Made by a program: the position numbers and the translations under genes
In this document: piece by piece, positions 51,246 through 60,087 of the stretch
Numbering within the stretch: position 1 is the stretch's first letter
Layout of the letters: the number at the start of each line of letters is the position of its first letter
Notes under the pieces: generated by a model
Seen by the model: only the letters and a program-made list of their open reading frames with translations
Told to the model about the DNA's origin: nothing
The model's database searches: none
Origin: Sediminicola sp037203765
Lineage (GTDB): Bacteria > Bacteroidota > Bacteroidia > Flavobacteriales > Flavobacteriaceae
Direction of reading: 5' to 3'
Length of the DNA stretch: 64,000 bases
Assembly: GCF_037203765.1 (NCBI RefSeq)
Contig: NZ_JBBCAS010000003.1
Location: 1 to 64,000, forward strand

Positions 51246-51746
51246 TTACTTAGCAGGAACAAATTTCAAGGCCGCACCATTGATACAGTGCCTTTTGCCT
51301 GTAGTTTCCCTTGGGCCATCGTCGAATACATGGCCTAAATGCCCACCGCATACAGCACAGTGCTCCTCCGTTCGTTTGTAGCCAATTTTGTAATCCACAT
51401 CATAGGCAACATTACCTTCGATGGCTCTGTCAAAACTGGGCCATCCTGTACCAGACTCAAATTTGTGCTCCGATTTAAATAATGGGGTGCTGCAGGCTGC
51501 ACAAACATAGGTGCCTTTTCTCTTTTCTTTGAGAAGATCACTGGTAAATGCCCTTTCGGTTCCTGCCTGCCTTAGCACGTAATATTGAATATCGGTTAGC
51601 TCCTTTTTCCAATCTTCGTTGGATTTTTCCACCTTAAAGGTTTGGGCAGTGCTCTTACTGCTATTGTTGGTTTGTTTTTTTTCTTGGGAATTTCCGTTAC
51701 ATCCAGTCAGGACAATACAGAAAATTAAAATTAGATTCTTGATCAT
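51246..51746 (-). CDS. msrB: Peptide-methionine (R)-S-oxide reductase, lipoprotein
   Basis: A 166-residue paralogue of the neighbouring MsrB with a lipoprotein signal (MIKNLILIFCIVLTGCNGNS, lipobox LTGC). Zinc CxxC pairs (VCAACS, HCAVCG), GTGWPSFDRAI, GHLGHVFDDGPRETTGKRH and catalytic cysteine in HCINGAALKF are all kept. It should repair oxidised proteins in the periplasm or at the outer membrane, dividing the work with the cytoplasmic copy. A Ser/Lys/Asn-rich linker of about 20 residues follows the lipobox. Confidence 0.92.
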   Translation of the reverse strand: MIKNLILIFCIVLTGCNGNSQEKKQTNNSSKSTAQTFKVEKSNEDWKKELTDIQYYVLRQAGTERAFTSDLLKEKRKGTYVCAACSTPLFKSEHKFESGTGWPSFDRAIEGNVAYDVDYKIGYKRTEEHCAVCGGHLGHVFDDGPRETTGKRHCINGAALKFVPAK

Positions 51747-51855
51747 AGCGCTTTTTTTGTTTTTTTAGACGAAAAAATTCTTTTTTACTTTCAAATTTAA
51801 AGTACCTACGTCAATTTGTGCGTTAAGGTTTTGCCAAGTTGAAGGGATAAAAAAG

Positions 51856-51891
51856 CAAAAACCCCAATATCCGAAGTGGATTTGGGGTTTC
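51856..51891 (-). terminator. Terminator downstream of the collagen-like lipoprotein gene
   Basis: AACCCCAATATCC pairs with GGATTTGGGGTT with one bulged base; the minus strand runs on into TTTTT. It lies about 20 bases after the stop at 51912. Confidence 0.75.
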
Positions 51892-51911
51892 GTAGGTTAA
51901 TTCTTGTGGTA

Positions 51912-52466
51912 CTAATCTATTTGTACGCGCTGTATATCCTTTTCTTCAACGCCCAAGGTCTGCATTACAGATTCTATATTGTTTCTGTCAAATTTGCCAC
52001 TGGCAAAATCTGCAGGCATAATCGCAATTCTAAAAACTTGGTTGTCCGTATCTCCCGGGGCCAAGGTTCCCAGATCAAAATCAGATTCCAAGAAAATACT
52101 TACATCCAAAAAGGTATGGTCATAATTGTATTGTAAAATCCCTTGGTTCAATAATCTGGTTTGTGGCAAGAGTCTCCAAATATCAACGGACTCACCATTG
52201 CTGTCGGTAGTTTGGTCCCATAAAATGAACACCAATACGATATCGGATTCGAAAACCTCCACCGTCTGGGGAAATTCATAGAAGATAGAATAATTGTTCC
52301 CCGGCGTGAAATCACCTTCGATCTCCAAGACCTGTCCAACTACATTGACCCCGTCCAGGCCATCCCTACCGTCCAAACCGTCAAATCCTGGAGGCCCTGC
52401 AGGTCCTTCACATGCCATAATAAACAAAGCCATAAATGTTCCTAATGCTAAACTGATTTTTTTCAT
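51912..52466 (-). CDS. Lipoprotein with short collagen-like repeat
   Basis: A 184-residue predicted lipoprotein (MKKISLALGTFMALFIMACE, lipobox IMAC). Directly after the lipobox come six Gly-X-Y triplets, GPAGPPGFDGLDGRDGLDG, as in bacterial collagen-like proteins. The rest is a beta-rich domain (NYSIFYEFPQTVEVFESDIV, WRLLPQTRLLNQGILQYNYD, FRIAIMPADFASG) with no recognised family. ATG 52466 is chosen over the longer frame from 52658, which would overlap glgB and bury the signal. Surface location is likely; the function is unknown. Confidence 0.78.
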   Translation of the reverse strand: MKKISLALGTFMALFIMACEGPAGPPGFDGLDGRDGLDGVNVVGQVLEIEGDFTPGNNYSIFYEFPQTVEVFESDIVLVFILWDQTTDSNGESVDIWRLLPQTRLLNQGILQYNYDHTFLDVSIFLESDFDLGTLAPGDTDNQVFRIAIMPADFASGKFDRNNIESVMQTLGVEEKDIQRVQID

Positions 52467-52589
52467 AATGTAAGGTTTAAAGTTTTTATATTTATCAAGG
52501 ACGTGTCCCAGCTTAAGAATTCTTTTAGACAACGTTTCAAAAAGCGTTCCACTTTTTAAAAAACGTAATAAAAAGATAAAAGTTGTTCT

Positions 52590-52597
52590 TAATTTTG
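52590..52597 (+). promoter_or_regulatory. -7 promoter element for glgB (TAATTTTG)
   Basis: Exact TAnnTTTG match, 54 bases before the glgB ATG at 52652, in the divergent gap with the collagen-like lipoprotein gene. Confidence 0.45.
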
Positions 52598-52651
52598 AGC
52601 GCCCAAAGGAATTGGCCAAACTTGTTTTATATTGCAATAAATAACCAAACC

Positions 52652-54547
52652 ATGCCACCAGTAATTGCCCATAGTCTATTTTCTAGTTTTGACATTCATT
52701 TATTTAAATCGGGAAAACATTATCGACTTTATGAGAAATTAGGATCTCACCCTATAGTGGTCGACGGTGTAGAAGGCACCTATTTTGCGGTATGGGCACC
52801 TTCCGCACATGCAGTGTATGTGGTAGGAGATTTTAATTTTTGGCAAGAGGAACACAAATTGAATGTGCGTTGGGACGAAAGTGGTATTTGGGAAGGATTT
52901 ATTCCGGGTACCGGGAAAGGCACATTATATAAATACAAGATACATTCCAACAACCATGGGGTCGTCACCGAAAAAGCAGATCCATTTGCCAGGTGCTGCG
53001 AGCAACCTCCCAAGACAGCTTCGGTGGTTTGGGAAGGCGAGCATCAATGGAAAGATACCCATTGGATGGAGGAGAGGGAATCCAAGAATGGCCTTGATTG
53101 TCCATTTTCTGTCTATGAGGTGCATTTGGGATCTTGGAAACGTAAAAATCATAATGAATTTTTGTCCTATAGGGAGCTTGCCAGCGATTTGGTGGCTTAC
53201 GTGAAGGAAATGAATTTTACCCACGTGGAATTTATGCCCATCATGGAATATCCATATGATCCGTCCTGGGGATATCAACTAACGGGATATTTTGCTCCTA
53301 CATCAAGATTTGGCAGTCCTGAGGACTTTAAATTTTTAGTGGACCAACTGCACCAAAATGGAATTGGGGTAATCCTGGATTGGGTGCCCTCCCATTTTCC
53401 AGAAGATGCCCATGGTCTGGGTATGTTCGATGGTTCGCATCTTTTTGAGCATCCGGATAGAAGAAGGGGTTATCACCCTGATTGGAAGAGTCTTATATTT
53501 AACTACGGGAGAAATGAGGTGCGTGCCTTTCTGATCAGTAATGCCATATTCTGGTTAGACCAATTCCACGCAGATGCACTTAGAGTAGATGCTGTAGCCT
53601 CCATGCTCTACTTGGATTATTCCAGGGAAGAAGGGGAATGGGAACCCAATATGTACGGGAATAATGAGAATTTGGAAGCTATTTCCTTTATAAGGGAACT
53701 TAACGAGGCTGTCTATTTAAATTTTAACGGGGTACAGACCATAGCAGAAGAATCCACATCTTTTTCAATGGTTTCTCGTCCCGTAAGTATAGGTGGATTG
53801 GGATTTGGAATGAAATGGATGATGGGGTGGATGCATGATACCTTGGAATTCTTTAAAAGGGAACCCATCCACAGAAGGCATCACCAAAACGATATTACCT
53901 TTAGTATGACGTATGCCTTTACCGAGAACTTTATGCTCCCCTTTTCGCACGATGAGGTGGTATATGGGAAACAATCATTATTGTACCGTATGCCTGGGGA
54001 CGAATGGCAACGATTTGCCAACCTGCGTTTGCTTTACGGATACATGTTTACCCATCCTGGGGCCAAACTATTGTTTATGGGAGCTGAATTTGGACAATCC
54101 TCTGAATGGAATTTTCAAGGCAGTTTGGATTGGCATTTGTTGCAATACGAGGTACATGCAGGAGTTCAACATTTGATCAAGGATCTCAATACCTTATATA
54201 AAAACCATCCAGCACTATACGAAAAGCAATTTTCAGAGGAGGGGTTTCAATGGATCGATTATGGAGACCACGAAAATTCGGTACTTACCTTTATGCGAAA
54301 GGGAAAAAATAAAAAGGACGATCTGATCATTGCTTGTAATTTTACGCCCATACTTCGACTCAACTACCGAATTGGGGTTGAAAAGACCGGAAAGTTGAAA
54401 GAAATATTCAATACGGATTCCAAGAAATACGGAGGTGGTGACAGTACAAAAAATAAAGCGCTAAAGGTGGAAAATATCCCATGGCATGGCTATAAAAAAT
54501 CCATGGAGATGGATATCCCTCCTTTGGGTGTAGTAATAATTAAATAA
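52652..54547 (+). CDS. glgB: 1,4-alpha-glucan branching enzyme
   Basis: A 631-residue GH13 enzyme that makes alpha-1,6 branches in glycogen. An N-terminal CBM48 (VWAPSAHAVYVVGDFNFWQ) precedes the TIM barrel. Catalytic residues are D313 in ALRVDAVASML, E366 in TIAEEST, and the third aspartate in LPFSHDEVVYGK. GSWKRK and NEFLSYRELA are family segments. I start at ATG 52652; the frame is open to 52583 but those codons do not fit the family. No glgA or glgC is in the window. GH31 follows 99 bases later. Confidence 0.94.
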   Translation: MPPVIAHSLFSSFDIHLFKSGKHYRLYEKLGSHPIVVDGVEGTYFAVWAPSAHAVYVVGDFNFWQEEHKLNVRWDESGIWEGFIPGTGKGTLYKYKIHSNNHGVVTEKADPFARCCEQPPKTASVVWEGEHQWKDTHWMEERESKNGLDCPFSVYEVHLGSWKRKNHNEFLSYRELASDLVAYVKEMNFTHVEFMPIMEYPYDPSWGYQLTGYFAPTSRFGSPEDFKFLVDQLHQNGIGVILDWVPSHFPEDAHGLGMFDGSHLFEHPDRRRGYHPDWKSLIFNYGRNEVRAFLISNAIFWLDQFHADALRVDAVASMLYLDYSREEGEWEPNMYGNNENLEAISFIRELNEAVYLNFNGVQTIAEESTSFSMVSRPVSIGGLGFGMKWMMGWMHDTLEFFKREPIHRRHHQNDITFSMTYAFTENFMLPFSHDEVVYGKQSLLYRMPGDEWQRFANLRLLYGYMFTHPGAKLLFMGAEFGQSSEWNFQGSLDWHLLQYEVHAGVQHLIKDLNTLYKNHPALYEKQFSEEGFQWIDYGDHENSVLTFMRKGKNKKDDLIIACNFTPILRLNYRIGVEKTGKLKEIFNTDSKKYGGGDSTKNKALKVENIPWHGYKKSMEMDIPPLGVVIIK

Positions 54548-54646
54548 CTCCTTGAATCGCGAGGAGGATTAAAAAGGTCTAGGTATAAATACTATCAATT
54601 TAGTATTTATCGTTAATGTTTTTTTTGTTTATCAAACCAACTAATT

Positions 54647-57046
54647 ATGATTACCAATACCGAACTCGAATATAAAGGGAACTTATACCCCAACAATATA
54701 ACAGAATTTAAAAGGGAAGCAGATAAACTATATTTCACTACCGAAAATGGCGTCATTCTGGAAATCACCGTTCTTAGAGACAGTATATTGCGTTTTAGAT
54801 ATGCTACGGAAAATATTTTTGAACCTGATTTCTCCTATGCCATCAGTGAAGATGCCAGTATAGGGTACAATGAGCTGGAATTGGAAGAGACGCCTACGGA
54901 ATACCTGATCAGGACTGCCAAATTGAAAATTCTGGTAGACAAGCAAACCGTAAGGATTCAAATTTCCGATCTGGAGGGCAATATCATTAATGAGGATGAG
55001 CTTGGCTTTCATTGGGAAGAGAATTATGAGTACGGTGGAAATACTGTAAAAATGAGCAAGATTACCCAATCTTCAGAAAGTTTTTACGGTTTGGGTGATA
55101 AAGCAACCCATTCCAATCTAAAGGGCAAGAGGGTCACCAACTGGGCCATGGACCAGTACGCATTTGCCAAGGATCAAGATCCACTTTATAAGGCCATTCC
55201 GTTTTATGTAGGACTTCACAATAATAAGGCCTACGGTGTCTTTTTCGACAATTCTTTTGGTACCACCTTCGATTTTGCCCATGAAAGAAGAAACATTACC
55301 AGTTTTTGGGCAGATGGAGGGGAAATGAACTACTACTTTTTCTATGGCCCCAAAATCCCTAATGTGGTGAAGGCCTATACGGACCTGACCGGGAAACCGG
55401 AACTGCCACCCTTATGGGTCTTGGGATTTCACCAATCGAAATGGAGCTATTTCCCGGAGAGCAGGGTCATGGAAATTGCCAATAAATTCAGGGACCTGAA
55501 AATCCCGTGTGATGCCATTTATTTGGATATCGATTACATGGAGGGCTTTCGCTGTTTTACCTGGAACAAAACTTATTTTCCCGAACCAAAAAGGATGGTA
55601 AAGGAATTGAGCGACAAAGGATTCAAGACCGTGGCAATCATTGATCCAGGAATCAAGGTAGACAAGGACTATTGGGTATACCAACAAGGGATGGAAAACG
55701 ACTATTTCTGTAAAAGGGGAGATGGTCCCTACATGCGAGGTAAGGTATGGCCTGGAGAGTGTAATTTTCCCGATTTTACCAATCCTGAGGTTCGGGAATG
55801 GTGGGCCGGACTCTACAAGGAACTGATCGCCGAAATAGGGGTCAAAGGCGTTTGGAACGATATGAACGAACCAGCTGTCATGGAGGTCCCAACCAAGACA
55901 TTTCCTTTGGACGTGCGCCACGATTATGATGGCAATCCTTGCAGCCACAGGAAGGCTCATAACGTTTATGGGACGCAAATGGCCAGGGCTACCTATGAGG
56001 GTGTGAAAAAATTCACCTATCCAAAAAGGCCATTTGTCATTACGAGGTCCGCCTTTTCCGGTGCACAGCGATATACTTCCACATGGACCGGAGATAATGT
56101 GGCCACATGGGAACATTTATGGATTGCCAATGTGCAGGTTCAGCGTATGTGTATGAGCGGGATGTCCGTTGTTGGTTCCGATATTGGTGGCTTTGCGGAA
56201 CAGCCCAACGGAGAGTTGTTTGCTAGGTGGATCCAAATGGGAGTATTCCACCCGTTTTGTAGGGTGCATTCCAGTGGGGACCATGGGGACCAGGAACCTT
56301 GGTCATTTGACAAGGAGGTAACGGATATTGTGAGGAAATTTATTGAGTTGAGGTATCAATTGTTACCTTATTTGTATACCATGTACTGGAAGTACTTTAA
56401 GGAAGGTACGCCCATGATTCAGTCTTTGGTCTATTTTGATCAAGAGGACCATCAGACGCATTTTAGAACAGATGAGTTTATTTTTGGGGAGCAGATTTTG
56501 GTTTGCCCCGTTCAGGAACCAAACGCCCAAGGAAGAAGAATGTACGTGCCCAGGGGGAAATGGTATAATTATTGGACCGATGAGATGGTAGTAGGTGGGA
56601 AAGAAAAATGGGTGGTCGCCGATATTGATAAGCTTCCTTTATTTATCAAGGAAGGGGCGTTGATCCCCAAATACCCGGTTCAACAATATGTTGGTGAAAT
56701 GGTAATCACAGAATTGGTTCTGGACGTCTACTTTAAGAAAGGAACAGAGGATTCCACAGTATATGAAGATGGGCAGGACGGCTTGGATTATAAAAAAGGT
56801 AGGTACAGTCTTAGGAACTTTAAACTGAGGGGGAAAGATGATCAATTGATCATACAACAATTCAAGGACGGAAGCTTTATGACTTCCTATGAAACCATCA
56901 AATTAAAGTTTCACGGCTTGCCTTTTCAAATCAATAGCATCCAACTGGATAATGAGGAGGTGTCATTTGAAGATGTGCAGTTAAACGGTAGCAATTCGAT
57001 TGTTTTGAGCAAAGATTTTACTGTTTTAGAGTTAACGGGGATTTAA
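54647..57046 (+). CDS. Glycoside hydrolase family 31 alpha-glucosidase
   Basis: A 799-residue enzyme that splits alpha-glucosidic bonds from non-reducing ends. The nucleophile D405 lies in VWNDMNEPAV; the acid/base aspartate is expected in TWTGDNVATWEHL. PLWVLGFHQSKWSYFPESRV, AIYLDIDYMEGF and MSGMSVVGSDIGGFAE are typical GH31 segments. There is no signal peptide, so it should be cytoplasmic and may act with glgB on intracellular glucans. Xylosidase activity is less likely given the WNDMNEP context. Confidence 0.92.
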   Translation: MITNTELEYKGNLYPNNITEFKREADKLYFTTENGVILEITVLRDSILRFRYATENIFEPDFSYAISEDASIGYNELELEETPTEYLIRTAKLKILVDKQTVRIQISDLEGNIINEDELGFHWEENYEYGGNTVKMSKITQSSESFYGLGDKATHSNLKGKRVTNWAMDQYAFAKDQDPLYKAIPFYVGLHNNKAYGVFFDNSFGTTFDFAHERRNITSFWADGGEMNYYFFYGPKIPNVVKAYTDLTGKPELPPLWVLGFHQSKWSYFPESRVMEIANKFRDLKIPCDAIYLDIDYMEGFRCFTWNKTYFPEPKRMVKELSDKGFKTVAIIDPGIKVDKDYWVYQQGMENDYFCKRGDGPYMRGKVWPGECNFPDFTNPEVREWWAGLYKELIAEIGVKGVWNDMNEPAVMEVPTKTFPLDVRHDYDGNPCSHRKAHNVYGTQMARATYEGVKKFTYPKRPFVITRSAFSGAQRYTSTWTGDNVATWEHLWIANVQVQRMCMSGMSVVGSDIGGFAEQPNGELFARWIQMGVFHPFCRVHSSGDHGDQEPWSFDKEVTDIVRKFIELRYQLLPYLYTMYWKYFKEGTPMIQSLVYFDQEDHQTHFRTDEFIFGEQILVCPVQEPNAQGRRMYVPRGKWYNYWTDEMVVGGKEKWVVADIDKLPLFIKEGALIPKYPVQQYVGEMVITELVLDVYFKKGTEDSTVYEDGQDGLDYKKGRYSLRNFKLRGKDDQLIIQQFKDGSFMTSYETIKLKFHGLPFQINSIQLDNEEVSFEDVQLNGSNSIVLSKDFTVLELTGI

Positions 57047-57086
57047 AATTTTTGTAATTTCAATCTCGAAAAAAAGAACATTAATC

Positions 57087-57896
57087 ATGAAAAAGATAGT
57101 ATGGGTAGCAGCCCTTTTATTAATTGCCTCGGCTTGTAAAACAAATCCGTTTACCGGTCAGCGAACATTGAATTTTTATCCTAACAGCCAAGTGTTTCCA
57201 ACAGCTTTTGCGCAGTACGACCAATTCTTGGAAGAGAACAAGGTGGTTGAGGGAACGGCAGAAGCCAAAATGGTCACCAAAGTAGGCCAGCGTATTGCGG
57301 CGGCTTCGGAGCGTTGGTTGACCGCCAATGGTTATCCTGGATATTTGAAGGATTATAAATGGGAATATAATCTGGTTAAGGATGAAACTGTAAATGCTTG
57401 GTGTATGCCCGGCGGCAAAATCGTTTTTTACACTGGAATTTTGCCCATTTGTCAAGGAGAGACCGGAATTGCAGTGGTTATGGGTCATGAAGTGGCCCAC
57501 GCCTTGGCTGATCACGGTGCACAGCGCATGAGCGCTGGAACTTTACAGCAATTGGGAGCCGTAGCCGGTAATGTTGCCATAAAAGATGAAAGCACCTTGG
57601 CCATTTTCAACCAGGCGTATGGTATCGGAACCACAGTGGGGGGAATGCTTCCCTTTAGCAGAAGCCATGAAACAGAGGCGGATAAAATCGGACTTCAGAT
57701 TATGGCCATAGCAGGTTACAATCCATATGAAGCGGCAGAACTATGGAAGCGAATGAAAGCAAATAGTGGGGGACAGGCACCACCAGAGTTTTTGAGTACA
57801 CACCCTTCAAACGATACCAGGATCAATAACCTGACCGTTTGGGCACCGGAGGCAGAGGCCGAAGCAAGAAAATTTGGAGTGACCTCGTTTCAATAG
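57087..57896 (+). CDS. M48 family metalloprotease lipoprotein
   Basis: A 269-residue zinc protease. Lipobox ASAC (ALLLIASACKTNPFTG) marks it as a lipoprotein. The active site is VVMGHEVAHALADHG (HEVAH), with the third zinc ligand glutamate in SRSHETEADKIGLQIM. FLSTHPSNDTRINNL is the C-terminal signature. It resembles E. coli LoiP/YcaL and probably degrades damaged envelope proteins. A hairpin at 57940-57974 separates it from the MFS gene. Confidence 0.9.
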   Translation: MKKIVWVAALLLIASACKTNPFTGQRTLNFYPNSQVFPTAFAQYDQFLEENKVVEGTAEAKMVTKVGQRIAAASERWLTANGYPGYLKDYKWEYNLVKDETVNAWCMPGGKIVFYTGILPICQGETGIAVVMGHEVAHALADHGAQRMSAGTLQQLGAVAGNVAIKDESTLAIFNQAYGIGTTVGGMLPFSRSHETEADKIGLQIMAIAGYNPYEAAELWKRMKANSGGQAPPEFLSTHPSNDTRINNLTVWAPEAEAEARKFGVTSFQ

Positions 57897-57939
57897 GAAT
57901 ATGAAGGAAACAACATTACATTTGAACTATTAAATTGAT

Positions 57940-57974
57940 AAGCTGCTCTGACAAGGGCAGCTTTAATTTTTTAT
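57940..57974 (+). terminator. Weak terminator or leader hairpin after the M48 gene
   Basis: AAGCTGC (57940-57946) pairs with GCAGCTT (57957-57963), followed by an A/T-rich run with six T residues, then the ATG of the MFS gene at 57975. It may end M48 transcripts or sit in the MFS leader. Confidence 0.4.
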
Positions 57975-59294
57975 ATGGGAAGCATCACATTGGACAAGGG
58001 AAGTAAAAAATTGTTGAATGCATGGGCATTTTATGACTGGGCAAATTCAGTGTACAGCCTGGTGATAGCTTCGGCCATTTTTCCCATATTCTATGGCGCC
58101 TTATTTCGCTCGGCCAATATAGAAAGGATTACCCTTTTTGGAGGGGAAATAGCTAGGGGCCCTTTGATCAGTTATGTGACTTCGGCCGCTTTTCTATTTA
58201 TTGCCATCATAACCCCCCTCCTTTCGGGCGTGGCCGATTATTTGGGGAACAAAAAATTCTTTCTTAAGTTTTTCTGCTATTTGGGAGGATTGTCCTGTAT
58301 GGGACTGTACTGGTTTTCCTTGGAAAATATTTATGTTGGACTGTTGTGTTATTTCTTTGGTCTGGTCGGATTTTGGGTCAGTTTTGCCTTTAATAACTCT
58401 TATCTCCCGGACATTGCATTTCCTGAGCAACAAGATGGGATCAGTGCCAAGGGGTTTTCCTTGGGATATGTGGGAAGTGTAATTTTACTGCTTTTCAATC
58501 TAACTATGGTAATGAAGCCCGATTTTTTTGGGATCACATCCAGTGGAGGGGAAATCGCAGAGATCAAGGCCATGAAATACTCTTTTCTTTCCGTTGGGAT
58601 TTGGTGGATGGTCTTTAGCCAATATACATTTTATCATTTGCCCAAGGGCAACAAAAAAGAAGGCCCCAAAGAACATGTGTTTCTTAACGGTTTCAAGGAA
58701 TTGAAAAGTGTTTGGCAACAATTGGGCAGGGAAGTGCGCCTAAAAAGATATTTGGGCGCCTTTTTCGTATACAGTATGGCGGTTCAGACCGTCATGCTCA
58801 TAGCCACTTATTTTGGAGAGGAGGAAATTGGCTGGGGTTCGGATAATGAGCGTACCATGGGTCTTATCATCAGTATACTATTGATACAGATCGTTGCTAT
58901 TTTGGGGGCTACCTTAACGGCAAGGGCATCTAGGGCCTTTGGGAATATAAAGACCTTGATCGTGGTCAATATCATGTGGATTGCCATTTGTATCTATGCC
59001 TATTTTGTGATAACGCCGACAGATTTTTACATTGCTGCCGGATGTGTGGGTATTGTCATGGGCGGAATACAGGCCCTTTCCCGATCTACCTATTCCAAGT
59101 TTATACCCCAAACAAAGGATACGACCTCCTTTTTTAGTTTTTACGATGTATCCGAAAAAATAGGAATTGTCATAGGAACCTTTATGTATGGCTTTATAGC
59201 CCAATTGACGGGCAGCATGAGAAATGCAACGATATTTCTGGGCCTTTTTTTTATCATCGGGGCATTTTTATTGACCAGAGTGCCCAGAAAATAA
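57975..59294 (+). CDS. MFS transporter, UMF1/Atg22-like
   Basis: A 439-residue inner-membrane transporter with about 12 helices. The N-terminal AWAFYDWANSVYSLVIASAI with the following FPIFYG is the UMF1-family signature; GVADYLGNKKFF and FNNSYLPDIA are also typical. The C-terminal half has GIQALSRSTYSKFIP and FFSFYDVSEKIGIVIGTFMY. Fungal relatives export amino acids from the vacuole; bacterial substrates are unknown. The stop codon lies within a bidirectional terminator. Confidence 0.86.
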   Translation: MGSITLDKGSKKLLNAWAFYDWANSVYSLVIASAIFPIFYGALFRSANIERITLFGGEIARGPLISYVTSAAFLFIAIITPLLSGVADYLGNKKFFLKFFCYLGGLSCMGLYWFSLENIYVGLLCYFFGLVGFWVSFAFNNSYLPDIAFPEQQDGISAKGFSLGYVGSVILLLFNLTMVMKPDFFGITSSGGEIAEIKAMKYSFLSVGIWWMVFSQYTFYHLPKGNKKEGPKEHVFLNGFKELKSVWQQLGREVRLKRYLGAFFVYSMAVQTVMLIATYFGEEEIGWGSDNERTMGLIISILLIQIVAILGATLTARASRAFGNIKTLIVVNIMWIAICIYAYFVITPTDFYIAAGCVGIVMGGIQALSRSTYSKFIPQTKDTTSFFSFYDVSEKIGIVIGTFMYGFIAQLTGSMRNATIFLGLFFIIGAFLLTRVPRK

Positions 59295-59324
59295 AAGGAG
59301 TCCCATGATCATGGGACTCCTTTT
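59293..59324. terminator. Bidirectional terminator between the MFS and head-GIN genes
   Basis: A perfect inverted repeat, AAAAGGAGTCCCATGA with its complement, centred at 59308, flanked by A and T runs. It serves both the MFS gene (+) and the sigma-factor operon ending at 59344 (-). Confidence 0.82.
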
Positions 59325-59343
59325 ATTATTTTGAAATAACAGA

Positions 59344-60069
59344 TTATACCTTGCTGATATCGCCTGATCCAGAGGATTTGGTGTCAATCTTCTTGGGATT
59401 GCCACGGTAAGAGATATCTCCGGAGCCAGAAACACGTGCCTTGATCATTTCGGTAGCAGTAACCTCAATATCTGCCGATCCGGAAATATTCGCGGTAACG
59501 TTTTTGGTAGCAAGGTCATAGGCCTTCACGTCACCGGATCCGGAAACCTTGACATCAAAATCGGTGGTTGCCCCTCGGAGGCTTATCTCCCCGGAACCAG
59601 AAATAATAGACGTTACGGATTTGGCATTTATCGTTAGGTTTATGTCCCCTGAACCTGAAATATCTGCACTAAAGTTTTCTGATTCTATGGTCTTTTTGCC
59701 TGCAATGTCCCCAGAGCCGGACAAGGTGACGGCGTTGATGACGTCTATAGGCACCGTAATTAAAACCCCCTGTTTCCAAGAAGACGGACTTAAGTTTAGG
59801 CCTTTTTCAACCTTTATGACCAATTTGCCATCCTTGACCTCCGTGATGATGTGTTTCAAAAGATTTTCCTCTCCTTTAAGGGTTAGTTTGCCTTCCTTGC
59901 CATCAATGAGCTCTACATCAAAGAACCCTGCTACATGAATGGCGTCGTAAGATCCTGTATCCCTATTTTCGGTAATTACGTTCCCGTTTCCTTTAATTTT
60001 TTTGCCCCATTGTGCAGAGGTGAATGTCATGCACAACATGGAAATCCCGAGAATTAAAATATTTTTCAT
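59344..60069 (-). CDS. Exported head GIN domain protein (DUF2807) with SGSGD repeats
   Basis: A 241-residue protein with a signal peptide (MKNILILGISMLCMTFTSAQ) and a DUF2807 fold. The C-terminal half has seven copies of an S-G-S-G/A-D/E motif spaced 18-21 residues apart (for example LSGSGDIAG, ISGSGDINL, VSGSGDVKA), which fits a right-handed beta-solenoid with one rung per repeat. It is the last gene of the operon with the sigma factor at 61744-62301, 18 bases after the DUF4097-like gene. Function unknown; an envelope or adhesive role is likely. Confidence 0.85.
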   Translation of the reverse strand: MKNILILGISMLCMTFTSAQWGKKIKGNGNVITENRDTGSYDAIHVAGFFDVELIDGKEGKLTLKGEENLLKHIITEVKDGKLVIKVEKGLNLSPSSWKQGVLITVPIDVINAVTLSGSGDIAGKKTIESENFSADISGSGDINLTINAKSVTSIISGSGEISLRGATTDFDVKVSGSGDVKAYDLATKNVTANISGSADIEVTATEMIKARVSGSGDISYRGNPKKIDTKSSGSGDISKV

Positions 60070-60087
60070 GGTTGTAATGGGTTTATT

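Noticed and set aside
52652..57046. A full glycogen operon or polysaccharide utilisation locus
   Set aside because: Only glgB and GH31 are present; there is no glgA, glgC, SusC/SusD pair or regulator nearby.
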